DNA of 64,000 bases from CAWCHZ01 sp963795555. GTDB taxonomy: Bacteria; Actinomycetota; Thermoleophilia; Solirubrobacterales; Solirubrobacteraceae. Below the pieces are notes generated by a model, which searched no databases, had not been told where the DNA came from, and saw only the letters and a program-made list of their open reading frames with translations. A program made the position numbers and the translations under genes. Shown one piece after another: positions 7,502 to 15,447 of this stretch (positions are counted from its first letter, which is position 1; each line of letters starts with the position of its first letter). The stretch spans positions 930,001 to 994,000 of the forward strand of contig CAWCHZ010000002.1 of assembly GCA_963795555.1 (NCBI GenBank). The letters are read 5' to 3'.

Positions 7502-8722
7502 TCAGCCTGCCAGCCGACAGCGCACCTGGTAGACCGACTCGAAGCCGGTCTGAAAGCCGCGTCGGGCGGCGCGCAGGTAGAGCCGCCAGACGCGTGTGCG
7601 CTGGGCTCCGGCGAGGTGGCGGGCCTCGTCCAACCGCGCATCGAAGCGCTCGATCCAGTGGGTCAGCGTCTCGGCGTAGTCGCTGGCGAAGCCCTCGACG
7701 TGCTCGCTGACGAAGCCGGCGCGCTCGAGCGCGAGCTGGACTCGCGACAGGTGCAGCGGCAGGGCGTCCGGGAAGACGTAGCGCTCGGACACCGGTCCGG
7801 CATCCTCGTCCTCTCCATGCGCGAGCTGAGCAATGCCATGGTTGAGCAGCCGACCGCCCGGCGGCAGCAGCGCCGCCAGCTCGCGTGCGTAGACGTCGAT
7901 CCGCTCGCGACCAACGTGCTCGACCATGCCGATGCTGGCGATCGCGTCGAAGCGCTCGCCGCGCAGCTGGCGGTAGTCCATGACGCGGATCTCGACGCGG
8001 TCGGCGAGGCCCGCCTCGTGCACCCGCCGGCGCGCGAGCTCGGCCTGGGGTTCTGACAGCGTGATGCCAACCGCGCGCACGCCGTGATGGCTGGCGGCGT
8101 GGATGACGAAGCTCCCCCAGCCACAGCCGACGTCCAGCACGCGCTCGCCCGGCTGCAATGCGAGCTTCTGGCAGACCAGCTCCAGCTTGGCCTCCTGGGC
8201 CTCCTCCAAGCTGCGCGCGCCGCGCGAGAAGATCGCGCAGCTGTAGGTCATCGAGCGGTCGAGGAAGAGGGCGAAGAAGTCGTTGGAGACGTCGTAGTGG
8301 TAGCGGACCGCACGCGCGTCGCGGGTGAGCGTGTGGCGACGCCCGCGCAGGCGCAGCTCGATCGACGGTGTGCGCGGCGGTCGAACCAGACCGCAGGCGC
8401 GCAGTGCGTCGCGCAGCAGGCGCGCGCGCTGGGCATAGCCGATCGTCGGCGGCTGCCAGTCGTCGATGAGCTCGAGCGCTCCGTCGATGTCATCGACCTC
8501 GACCAGGCCCAGCACGTAGGCGCGCCCCAGCCCCAGCTCGCCGGGCGCCCGCACCAGCTGGGCGAGCGCATCGGGCGCGTGCAAGGTGAAGGTCGGCCCC
8601 GCGCTGGTTGGGGGCAGCTCGCCGCCATCCCACAGCCGCAACGCGAACGGCCGCTCGGGCAGGGCCTGGGCGAGCTGCTCGAGCAGCGGCGCGGTACGCG
8701 AGGAGGCTGGCACCGCGGGCAC
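7502..8722 (-). CDS. Cyclopropane-fatty-acyl-phospholipid synthase family methyltransferase
   Basis: A 406-residue SAM-dependent methyltransferase of the CFA/mycolic-acid cyclopropane synthase family. The N-terminal lipid-binding domain (about 1-130) is followed by the family hallmark YHYDVSNDFFALFLD and MTYSCAIF. The SAM site is ERVLDVGCGWGSF, then GITLSEPQAELARRR, SIGMVEHVG and the C-terminal VYQVRCRLAG. It would methylenate or methylate unsaturated membrane phospholipid chains. GTG at 8722 chosen; a second GTG nine codons in (8713-8711 on this strand) is possible. It is divergent from the desaturase at 8795, which would supply its double-bond substrate. Confidence 0.87.
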   Translation of the reverse strand: MPAVPASSRTAPLLEQLAQALPERPFALRLWDGGELPPTSAGPTFTLHAPDALAQLVRAPGELGLGRAYVLGLVEVDDIDGALELIDDWQPPTIGYAQRARLLRDALRACGLVRPPRTPSIELRLRGRRHTLTRDARAVRYHYDVSNDFFALFLDRSMTYSCAIFSRGARSLEEAQEAKLELVCQKLALQPGERVLDVGCGWGSFVIHAASHHGVRAVGITLSEPQAELARRRVHEAGLADRVEIRVMDYRQLRGERFDAIASIGMVEHVGRERIDVYARELAALLPPGGRLLNHGIAQLAHGEDEDAGPVSERYVFPDALPLHLSRVQLALERAGFVSEHVEGFASDYAETLTHWIERFDARLDEARHLAGAQRTRVWRLYLRAARRGFQTGFESVYQVRCRLAG

Positions 8723-8794
8723 GCTAGCGGACCGCGGCGATCGATACACTCGCCCGGCCCCGACCTCCCCCGTCCGGGAAGGAGCCCGCCCCAC

Positions 8795-9850
8795 ATGAGC
8801 CGCGCGCAAGCTCGGGATCATGTCGCTGCTGGCGCCGTCGCTGCCAGCGGAACAGTGACTCGAGCAAAGCTCACCGCTGGCGCAGCTGGCGGCGAAGCCC
8901 AGCCCCGTCGCGTCGCAGTCCCCGCCGCCCACGACGTCGAGCCGGTCACCAACCCCACGCTCGACCGCACGGCCAGCGCGGTCGTCGTGGTCGTGCCGTT
9001 GCTGCTCCTCGGCCTCGGCGCGGAGCAGGCCTGGCAAGGCCTGCTGCACTGGCAGGATCTGCTGATCCTCGCGATCTGCTACCTGCTGACCGGGCTCGGG
9101 GTGACCGTCGGCTATCACCGTCTCTTCACGCACGGCAGCTTTCGCACCTCCGCGCCGATGCGCGCGCTGCTGGCGATCCTCGGATCGGCGGCGCTGGAGG
9201 GTCCGGTGATCGAGTGGGTCGCGACGCATCGCAAGCACCACCGCTTCTCGGATCGCGACGGCGACCCGCACAGCCCGCACGTCGACCACGGGCACGGCTG
9301 GAGCGGGGCTCTGCGCGGGCTGGCCTACGCGCACGTGGGCTGGGTCCTGCGCGATCCGGTCATCGCCAATCGCCAACGCTATTCCCGCGACCTGCTCGCC
9401 GATCCGGTGCTGCGCTTCATCGACGCGACTTTCCTGGTCTGGGCATTGGCCGGGCTGGCGCTGCCGTTCGGCCTCGGCGTGGCGTTGAGCGGCTCCTTGA
9501 CCGGCGGCCTGCACGGCCTGCTGTGGGGCGGCGCGGTGCGGATCTTCTTCCTGCACCACGCGACGTTCAGCATCAACTCTCTCTGTCACTTCTTCGGTCG
9601 CCAGCGCTTCGACACCGGCGATCAGTCGCGCAACCTGCGTTGGCTTGCGATCCCCACGCTCGGCGAGGCCTGGCACAACAACCACCACGCCTTCCCGACC
9701 TCGGCGCGCCATGGGCTCGGGCGGCTGGAGATCGATCCGTCCGCCTGGACGATCGCGCTGCTGGAGGCGCTCGGGTTGGCCTGGGACGTGGTGCGGATCA
9801 GCCCCGAACGCCAGCGCGCCCGGCTCGCCGGCGCGCCCGCTCCGAACTAG
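8795..9850 (+). CDS. Fatty acid desaturase (acyl-CoA delta-9 type)
   Basis: An integral membrane di-iron desaturase, 351 residues. The three histidine boxes are GYHRLFTHGSF (HX4H), WVATHRKHHRFSD (HXXHH) and EAWHNNHHAFP (HXXHH). Hydrophobic spans lie at about 50-105 and 205-255, the usual stearoyl-CoA desaturase layout. The N-terminal 45 residues are extra, Ala/Arg-rich and probably cytosolic. The ATG at 8795 follows a good ribosome site (gggaaggag, 8776-8784). It introduces cis double bonds into acyl chains. Divergence from the cyclopropane synthase suggests joint control of membrane fluidity. A strong hairpin follows the stop. Confidence 0.9.
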   Translation: MSRAQARDHVAAGAVAASGTVTRAKLTAGAAGGEAQPRRVAVPAAHDVEPVTNPTLDRTASAVVVVVPLLLLGLGAEQAWQGLLHWQDLLILAICYLLTGLGVTVGYHRLFTHGSFRTSAPMRALLAILGSAALEGPVIEWVATHRKHHRFSDRDGDPHSPHVDHGHGWSGALRGLAYAHVGWVLRDPVIANRQRYSRDLLADPVLRFIDATFLVWALAGLALPFGLGVALSGSLTGGLHGLLWGGAVRIFFLHHATFSINSLCHFFGRQRFDTGDQSRNLRWLAIPTLGEAWHNNHHAFPTSARHGLGRLEIDPSAWTIALLEALGLAWDVVRISPERQRARLAGAPAPN

Positions 9851-9852
9851 AC

Positions 9853-9886
9853 CGTGGGCGCCGGCGCTGATGCGCCGGCGCCCACG
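9853..9886 (+). terminator. Strong hairpin after the desaturase gene
   Basis: Perfect 15-bp stem (9853-9867 with 9872-9886) around a TGAT loop, starting three bases after the desaturase stop. No T-tract follows, as is common for hairpin terminators in high-GC actinobacteria. Confidence 0.85.
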
Positions 9887-10026
9887 AGCCACAGGCTTGG
9901 GCGTCCGGTGACGGGAGGTTGGGAACTCGTACCGGACGCGCGCATAGCCAACCAGCCCCGGCTAAAGGCGGGGTGAAGAGGCGCGACCGGAGCTCTGCGC
10001 GCGCTCCGCGCCGCTAGCATCGCGGC

Positions 10027-10992
10027 GTGGAGCTGCGACATCTTCGGTACTTCATCGTGGTCGCCGAAGAGCTGCACTTCCACCGCGCAGCCGAGCGTCT
10101 GCACATGTCCCAGCCCCCGCTCAGTCAGCAGATCCGCGCGCTGGAGCGCGAGCTCGGCGTCGAGTTGCTGATCCGCAACCGCCGTCGGGTGGAGCTGACC
10201 GCCCCGGGCGAGACGTTCCTGCAGGAGGCGCGCAGCATCCTCTCGTCCGTCGACAGCGCCGTCGAGCTGACGCGGCGCGCGGCGCGGGGCGATGTCGGAC
10301 AGCTGTCGATTGGGTTCGTCGGCTCAGCCACCTACACCCGCTTGCCGGACATCTTGCGTACGTTTCGCGACCACCATCCCGAGGTCCAGCTACGCCTGCG
10401 CGAGCTGACCACGGCAGCTCAGCTGCAATCGCTGCGCACCGAGCGCATTGACGTGGGGTTCATCCGACCCCCCGTGTCGGGCGATCTGTTGTGCGTGGAG
10501 ACGATCCAACGCGAGCCCGTGGTGGTCGCACTGCCCGAAGGCCACGAGCTGACGCGGCGTCGCCTGTTGGGGCTGACTGACCTGCTCGATGAGCAGTTCA
10601 TCCTGATCGCCCGACGCGAGGCGCCCGGCCTGCGCGACTCGATCGCCGGGGCGATGGCCCAGGTTGGCGGTGCACCGGCGGTCATCCAGGAGGTTGCCGA
10701 GGTGCAGACGATCATCGGCCTGGTGGCCGCCGGATTGGGCATCTCGCTCGTACCGGCATCCGTCGCCGCGCTGGAGCGACACGGCGTCGCCTACCGGCCG
10801 TTGATGGAGCCGGCGCCGACCGTCGAGCTGGCCCTCGCATGGCGGCGGGAGGATCGCTCGCCAATCGTCGAGCGCTTCCTGGCGCTCGCACGGTCGGGGT
10901 CGGACCTACCCCAGAACGAAACAGCGCCCCCGAGAAGAACTTCCTTGCTCGGGGGCGCTGCTTACGAGAGGGAGGAGAGGACTCAAGAGTAG
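10027..10992 (+). CDS. LysR family transcriptional regulator
   Basis: A 321-residue LTTR with GTG start. Residues 1-60 form the winged helix-turn-helix: MELRHLRYFIVVAEELHFHR, AAERLHMSQPPLSQQIRALE, then LGVELLIRNRRRVELTAPGE. Residues about 90-295 are the periplasmic-binding-like effector domain (LSIGFVGSATYTRLP near 97). The sequence resembles the BenM/CatM-like group that answers aromatic or organic acids, but the effector is not readable. The last 25 residues extend past the usual end and include a terminator-like hairpin in the DNA. No divergent partner gene lies directly upstream. Confidence 0.9.
   Translation: MELRHLRYFIVVAEELHFHRAAERLHMSQPPLSQQIRALERELGVELLIRNRRRVELTAPGETFLQEARSILSSVDSAVELTRRAARGDVGQLSIGFVGSATYTRLPDILRTFRDHHPEVQLRLRELTTAAQLQSLRTERIDVGFIRPPVSGDLLCVETIQREPVVVALPEGHELTRRRLLGLTDLLDEQFILIARREAPGLRDSIAGAMAQVGGAPAVIQEVAEVQTIIGLVAAGLGISLVPASVAALERHGVAYRPLMEPAPTVELALAWRREDRSPIVERFLALARSGSDLPQNETAPPRRTSLLGGAAYEREERTQE
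10923..10959 (+). terminator. Terminator-like hairpin inside the 3' end of the LysR gene
   Basis: Perfect 12-bp stem AGCGCCCCCGAG / CTCGGGGGCGCT (10923-10934 with 10948-10959), 13-nt loop, within the last coding codons of the LysR gene. An A-rich stretch precedes it, so it could serve as a bidirectional terminator. Confidence 0.65.
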
Positions 10993-11084
10993 GTGGACCC
11001 AGGCTTTTGGTCCAATACTTCTCCATTGCACATGTGAGTCGCGCAAAGACTCACCGGCGGATCCGGCCCCCAAGCGCCGGCTGG

Positions 11085-11669
11085 TCAGCCCACCAAGCGG
11101 AAGCCGGTCATCCCACCGCCGAGGTCGACCCGCTCGAGCGCCCCCTGGGAGGCCATCTTGCTCGTGGTCACATACGTCGTTGGACGTGCAATGCCGGTGC
11201 CATGGCTGATCTCGGCGACCGAGGCACCCGGACGGTCCGCAAGGAAGCGCAGGATCGCGTCCCGGTTGGCACCGCGCGGCACGCGCTGAGTGCCGCTGCG
11301 CTTGGCCAGCGGAGCGAGCGCGGCGGTCTGGTCAGCAGCAGCCCGTGGGTTGCCTGTCCGGGTTTGGCTCGCATCAGCGACAGCTGCTTGGAGCGTCTCC
11401 GCGGCATTGCCGTTGCTGCGGGTCGATGCGCGCGAGGAGCGGCGCCGTGTACCCGCGGAGACAGCGGCGCTGGAGCCGCGCCGCGTTGAGCCGGCGCGAG
11501 CGGGCACTGAGCCGCCGCGACCGCGCCGCGCTGGCGCCGGGACACCATTCGTCTGCGCGTCGATGATGTCGAGCAACCGTCGCAGCTCCGCCTCTTCGGC
11601 GACCAGCGGCGCAAGCTCCTTCAAGCGGGCTGCCACCTGACGGTGAACAGTCTCGAGATCCACGGCCAA
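11085..11669 (-). CDS. Putative winged-helix DNA-binding protein with coiled N-terminus
   Basis: A 194-residue protein in three parts. Residues 1-40 are a helical, charged segment (VHRQVAARLKELAPLVAEEA). Residues 45-120 are an Ala/Arg/Ser/Thr-rich linker. Residues 125-194 look like a winged helix (RDAILRFLADRPGASVAEIS, then HGTGIARPTTYVTTSKMASQ). The TTG at 11669 has GGAGG five bases upstream; a GTG two codons later is also possible. It is divergent from the MFS exporter at 11875, with a palindrome between them, so it may regulate itself and the exporter. Function beyond DNA binding is unknown. Confidence 0.7.
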   Translation of the reverse strand: MAVDLETVHRQVAARLKELAPLVAEEAELRRLLDIIDAQTNGVPAPARRGRGGSVPARAGSTRRGSSAAVSAGTRRRSSRASTRSNGNAAETLQAAVADASQTRTGNPRAAADQTAALAPLAKRSGTQRVPRGANRDAILRFLADRPGASVAEISHGTGIARPTTYVTTSKMASQGALERVDLGGGMTGFRLVG

Positions 11670-11704
11670 ACCAACCTCCGTTGCCTGACGTTACGAAGTC
11701 GCGA

Positions 11705-11744
11705 ACGTTAGCGTGCCCGCCGGGGCGAGCGGATCCGCTAACGT
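11705..11744. promoter_or_regulatory. Inverted repeat between the winged-helix gene and the MFS exporter
   Basis: ACGTTAGCG (11705-11713) and CGCTAACGT (11736-11744) are perfect 9-bp arms 22 bp apart; another ACGTTA lies just left near 11690. The spacing of arm centres (about 31 bp) and the divergent gene arrangement suit an operator. Confidence 0.45.
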
Positions 11745-11754
11745 CGTCGCAGGC

Positions 11755-11833
11755 AGGGCGGGCAGACGACGACCCCAACCCGGGGCGCACGAGCCCATCA
11801 GGGCGGGCAGGCGACGACCCCAACCCGGGGCGC
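11755..11833. repeat. Two 34-bp direct repeats upstream of the MFS gene
   Basis: Copies at 11755-11788 and 11800-11833 differ at one base (period 45 bp). The shared core is cgacgaccccaacccggggc, which itself contains the palindrome ccccaacccgggg-like arms. The repeats end about 40 bp before the MFS start. Confidence 0.9.
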
Positions 11834-11874
11834 GCTGAGCCTGGGAGACAGGGGCCAGCAGACGCGGGGGGAGC

Positions 11875-13092
11875 ATGCGGCCGTGGCGGCGCCGGGAATA
11901 CCGGCTCTACTACCTCGAGCTGATCATCCTTGGGATCGCGGCTTCCTCGGGCTGGCCACTGATCTCGATCTTCCTGACGTCGGAGCTGCACGTCAGCGCG
12001 CCCACCGCAAGCCTCTTCTTCACCACCACGCTGATGTGGCCGCTCGTCACGCTGATCAGCGGCCGCCTGTCCGACACCCTCGCGTCACGACGACCCCTGA
12101 TTTGGGGCAGCGCGCTGTGGCTGGCGATCGGCTGGCTGATCCTTGCGCTGAGCTCGACGTTGTGGCTGGCGATCATCGTCGGCGCGCTGTTCTTCTGCGC
12201 GATGGGCACTCTCGGCGCCCAGCTCTTCGCGATGCTCAACGCGATCGTCGATGCGCACGACGAGACGCGACGCTCGGCGATAACCGGCTCGATCCGCGGC
12301 GGATACTCGCTCGGCTACATCGTCGGCCCGGTGCTCGGCGGGCTGATGATGACGCTGTCAGGACCGCGCAGCGCATTTCTGCTGACCGCCGGCCTCTACG
12401 TCGTGAGCACCGTGCCCACGCTCTGGCTGCATCCAGTGGCCGCGCCGGCGGCGACGGCGCGGCCGCACATCCCCCGCGCGCTGACGGCCGAGCGACGGCG
12501 CCTGCTCTGGCTTGCGTTGGCGCTGACGTTGGTGATCAGCGGCGACGCCGTCAAGCTCGCCTATCTGCCGCTGCGGGTCGTGCACGGCCTTGGCGCCAGC
12601 ACGCTCGTCCTCGCCACGGTACTGGCGGCACTGCCGCTTGGCGAGGTCGTGGCGATGCCGCTCGCCGGCAGGCTCGCCGATCGCCTTGGCGCTCGCACGG
12701 TCCTGATCGGTGGGTTGCTGGTCGGCACCGCCGACTACACCTTGCTGGCAAGCGCGAGCAGCCTCTGGCAGCTCTACCTGGTGCAGGGGCTGCACGCGCT
12801 GGTCATCGCAGCCATCTTTGGCGTCGGCGTCAGCTACGCGCATCGGCTCGATCCGCACGAGCCCGGGCTGGCGACTTCGGCGTTCTTCTCGGCCCAGGCC
12901 GTGGCGGGCCCGCTGGGCAGCCTGATCGGCGCGCTCGGCGTCGCGGCGTGGGGCGTTCCCCACGTGTTCTACGCCCCGGCGGCACTGTGCGCGATCGGCT
13001 CGGCAATGCTCACCTTGCAGCGCGCTGGAGCGCCCGCGCGTCAGGCGATCGTGGTCCAGTCTTCCAGCGCCAGCGCGTCGATCAGGCGCTGA
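11875..13092 (+). CDS. MFS transporter (sugar-efflux SetA-like)
   Basis: A 405-residue major facilitator with twelve hydrophobic spans. The loop 2-3 motif is SGRLSDTLASRRPLIWG (about 62-78) and its second-half counterpart is AGRLADRLGARTVLIGG. The SIRGGYSLGYIVGPVLGG region in TM5 resembles Set-type sugar efflux transporters. ATG at 11875 follows a GA-rich site. It should export sugars or drugs across the membrane. It is divergent from the winged-helix gene, and its 3' end overlaps the convergent nucleotidyltransferase gene by 52 bp. Confidence 0.85.
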   Translation: MRPWRRREYRLYYLELIILGIAASSGWPLISIFLTSELHVSAPTASLFFTTTLMWPLVTLISGRLSDTLASRRPLIWGSALWLAIGWLILALSSTLWLAIIVGALFFCAMGTLGAQLFAMLNAIVDAHDETRRSAITGSIRGGYSLGYIVGPVLGGLMMTLSGPRSAFLLTAGLYVVSTVPTLWLHPVAAPAATARPHIPRALTAERRRLLWLALALTLVISGDAVKLAYLPLRVVHGLGASTLVLATVLAALPLGEVVAMPLAGRLADRLGARTVLIGGLLVGTADYTLLASASSLWQLYLVQGLHALVIAAIFGVGVSYAHRLDPHEPGLATSAFFSAQAVAGPLGSLIGALGVAAWGVPHVFYAPAALCAIGSAMLTLQRAGAPARQAIVVQSSSASASIRR

Positions 13093-14453
13093 GCGAGCGC
13101 TCGCGGCGCGGCCGGCACGGCCGTTGTGCCATCGTAGTCGGTCTGAGCGTTGATGAACCCCTCGCTGATGACGATCTCGTCGTCGGCGCCTGGATTCACC
13201 ACCGTCAAGCCCAGCCGCGGCACGAATGTGGTTGTGAGTCCGAGCTCGGCAACCGCGGCCGTGAGACGGGATGGCTCGATTGGCTGGCGCACGCGCACGA
13301 ACGGGCGCAGGACGAAGCGCTCGCGCTCGCCGATCCCGCCGACGCGGCGTGCGTCCCAGGTGCGATACGGGCGACCGGTGCGAAACAGCTGCGGCGCCTC
13401 CCACAGTGCCCGCGCGATGCCGCGCAGCCAGCCGAGATGCGCAACGTAGAGGTCGATCAGGTAGCGAACCTGCCAGAGGCGCGAGTAGCCGAGCCGCAGG
13501 TCGTCGAGGAAGCGCGAATCGGCAATGCGCGGCCCGAGCAGCAGCTGGCGATCGACGACACGCATACGGCTGGGATCTGGCACGCCGTCGTCGGCGTAGA
13601 TCAGGCGCTCGAGCCTGGCCATCGCCGCGAGCATCGGCGTGAGCTGAAGCCCGCGGGCCGCGCGCGTCACCTGCGCCATCTCGGGCCCGACAGCAGCGGT
13701 CAGCAGGTGAAAGTCGTTGACGTCGCGCAGGCGGCAGAACCCCTGGCGAACGCCGTGAGCGAGCAGGATCTGGAGCGCCTTCTCCGGTCGCGAGCGCGCC
13801 AGCCCACCGTTGCGCTCGATATCGGCCGGCCCGAGCAGCACCAGCCCATCCCCGCACGCCGGAAAGGCGCCGAAGTGCACGTCGATGCCGATCGCGTCGT
13901 CACCGTCGCCGAGCACCAGCAGGCAGATCCCGTAGGCGCTGGGATATGCAGGATCGCCGCGATGGAGCCGGTAGTCGCCGAAGCGCACCTTCGTGATCGC
14001 ATAGCCGGCGTCGACCTGATGGGCAACCAGCGGCCAGAAGTCCTCCGCGGGGACCCAGGCATCGACATCGGCGAGCTCGCGCGGTCCCGAGCGGCCGTTG
14101 TAGAGGCCGCTGACCGCGAGCCCCTTGATCGCCGTCAGCGGCGCGACCCGGGCCGCGACCGCGCGCTCGAACTCGGCCCGGCAGGCGGCGACTCCCGAGG
14201 CGATCGCCGCCACCCGCGGCGCCAGCGCCGCAACTATTGCGGCGGCCGCCGCGCGCGCCGCCGGCTCCCCCAGCTCCGGCCCGATCGCCTCGAGGTTGGC
14301 GTGCAGCTGTGGCTGGACGCGGTGGAACGCGGCCAGCTCCAGCAGCCGAGCGCGACCCTCTTCCCCCAAGGCGGCAAGCAGCGGCTCGATCGCTTCGGCG
14401 CTGGGCGGCCGCACGCGGCCGCAAGCCAGCAGGAGGCGCGTCGAGAAATCCAT
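13041..14453 (-). CDS. Nucleotidyltransferase family protein (NTP_transf_5-like)
   Basis: A 470-residue protein. Residues 30-75 form a helical region (ELAAFHRVQPQLHANLEAIG), then the nucleotidyltransferase-like core: LTAIKGLAVSGLYNGRSGPR followed by ELADVDAWVP at about 113-142 (the DVD acid pair) and GIDVHFGAFPACG at about 188-200. This order matches the uncharacterised NTP_transf_5 family, often tied to cell-surface polysaccharide loci. The C-terminal 170 residues are not recognised. It is divergent from the HAD phosphatase gene and convergent with the MFS gene. The substrate is unknown. Confidence 0.7.
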   Translation of the reverse strand: MDFSTRLLLACGRVRPPSAEAIEPLLAALGEEGRARLLELAAFHRVQPQLHANLEAIGPELGEPAARAAAAAIVAALAPRVAAIASGVAACRAEFERAVAARVAPLTAIKGLAVSGLYNGRSGPRELADVDAWVPAEDFWPLVAHQVDAGYAITKVRFGDYRLHRGDPAYPSAYGICLLVLGDGDDAIGIDVHFGAFPACGDGLVLLGPADIERNGGLARSRPEKALQILLAHGVRQGFCRLRDVNDFHLLTAAVGPEMAQVTRAARGLQLTPMLAAMARLERLIYADDGVPDPSRMRVVDRQLLLGPRIADSRFLDDLRLGYSRLWQVRYLIDLYVAHLGWLRGIARALWEAPQLFRTGRPYRTWDARRVGGIGERERFVLRPFVRVRQPIEPSRLTAAVAELGLTTTFVPRLGLTVVNPGADDEIVISEGFINAQTDYDGTTAVPAAPRALAQRLIDALALEDWTTIA

Positions 14454-14491
14454 GGCAGCCGCTATGCTCGTCTAGGCAGTTGGGTGAAGGG

Positions 14492-15349
14492 ATGATTGTA
14501 GATCAGTCTGGCGGGGGCTCTAACGGCGTGACAGCACGCCCGCGACTGGTTGCCTCGGATCTCGACGGCACCCTCGTTGACCGCACCGGCCGCATGTGCG
14601 TGCGCGGTGCCGCGGCACTTCGACGGGCGGCGGACGCCGGCACGATAGTCGTGCTGCTGACCGGGCGCCCGTTGCGCCGCGTCACCGCGCTGGTCGATGC
14701 GCTCGACGTCCGGGCCGTGGTCGCGTGCGCCAACGGCGCCGTGGTCTACGACCTCGCCGCCGACCGGCTGCTCGCCCTGCAACCGCTTGACGAAGGGGCC
14801 CTTCGCAACATCGTCGCGACGCTGGACGCCGCGCTGCCCGGCTGCGCGCTCGCCGTCGAGCGCTGCGCGGCGATCGACCGGGCCGGCCTGGGTGGTCGGC
14901 TGCTCGCCGAGCACGGCCACGAGCTCAACTGGCCCTCCCACGAACGGGCCGCCGGGATCTCCCGCCGCGAGCTGCTCCAGCATCCGGCCGTCAAGCTGCT
15001 CGCGCGACATCGTGACTACACCAGCCACACGCTCGCCCAGCTGGCCGCCGACGTGCTCGGCAGCACCGCGAGCGTGACCTGCTCCAACGACGGCAGCGGC
15101 CCAATCGACATCTCGGCACCCGGCGTCACCAAGGCATCCGCGCTGCGCCTGGTCGCCGGCTCACTGGGCGTCGCCGCGGAGGAGGTCGTCGCGTTCGGGG
15201 ACATGCTCAACGATGTCGGGATGCTGCGTTGGGCTGGCCACGGCGTCGCCATGGCCGATGCGCACCCCGCTGCGCTTGCGGCAGCGGACGAGGTGACGGC
15301 AGGCCACGACCAGGACGGCGTGGCGGTCGTGCTCGAGCGCTGGTTTTGA
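14492..15349 (+). CDS. HAD-superfamily Cof-type hydrolase
   Basis: A 285-residue Cof/sugar-phosphatase type HAD protein. Motif I is VASDLDGTLVD (residues 20-30) with both catalytic Asp residues, motif II is VVLLTGRP, the conserved Lys is in GVTKASALR, and motif IV is VAFGDMLNDVGML. The cap domain lies between motifs II and III (type C2B). Such enzymes dephosphorylate sugar phosphates or FMN-like molecules in the cytosol. ATG at 14492 follows a GAAGGG-like site; the first 15 residues are variable, and a GTG at residue 13 (VTARPRL) is an alternative. Confidence 0.87.
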   Translation: MIVDQSGGGSNGVTARPRLVASDLDGTLVDRTGRMCVRGAAALRRAADAGTIVVLLTGRPLRRVTALVDALDVRAVVACANGAVVYDLAADRLLALQPLDEGALRNIVATLDAALPGCALAVERCAAIDRAGLGGRLLAEHGHELNWPSHERAAGISRRELLQHPAVKLLARHRDYTSHTLAQLAADVLGSTASVTCSNDGSGPIDISAPGVTKASALRLVAGSLGVAAEEVVAFGDMLNDVGMLRWAGHGVAMADAHPAALAAADEVTAGHDQDGVAVVLERWF

Positions 15350-15447
15350 ACGCGGGAATTCGAGCCGGCCGGGAATTCCTGGCTCGCACCGGGGTCTTAG
15401 GTCACCAAGTCGACCGACAATGACGCGGTGATCTGAGCGGGGGACCG

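Noticed and set aside
8723..9892. N-terminal extension of the cyclopropane synthase frame across the desaturase gene
   Set aside because: The extension is antisense to the desaturase histidine boxes and has no family similarity; the GTG at 8722 gives a normal-length enzyme.
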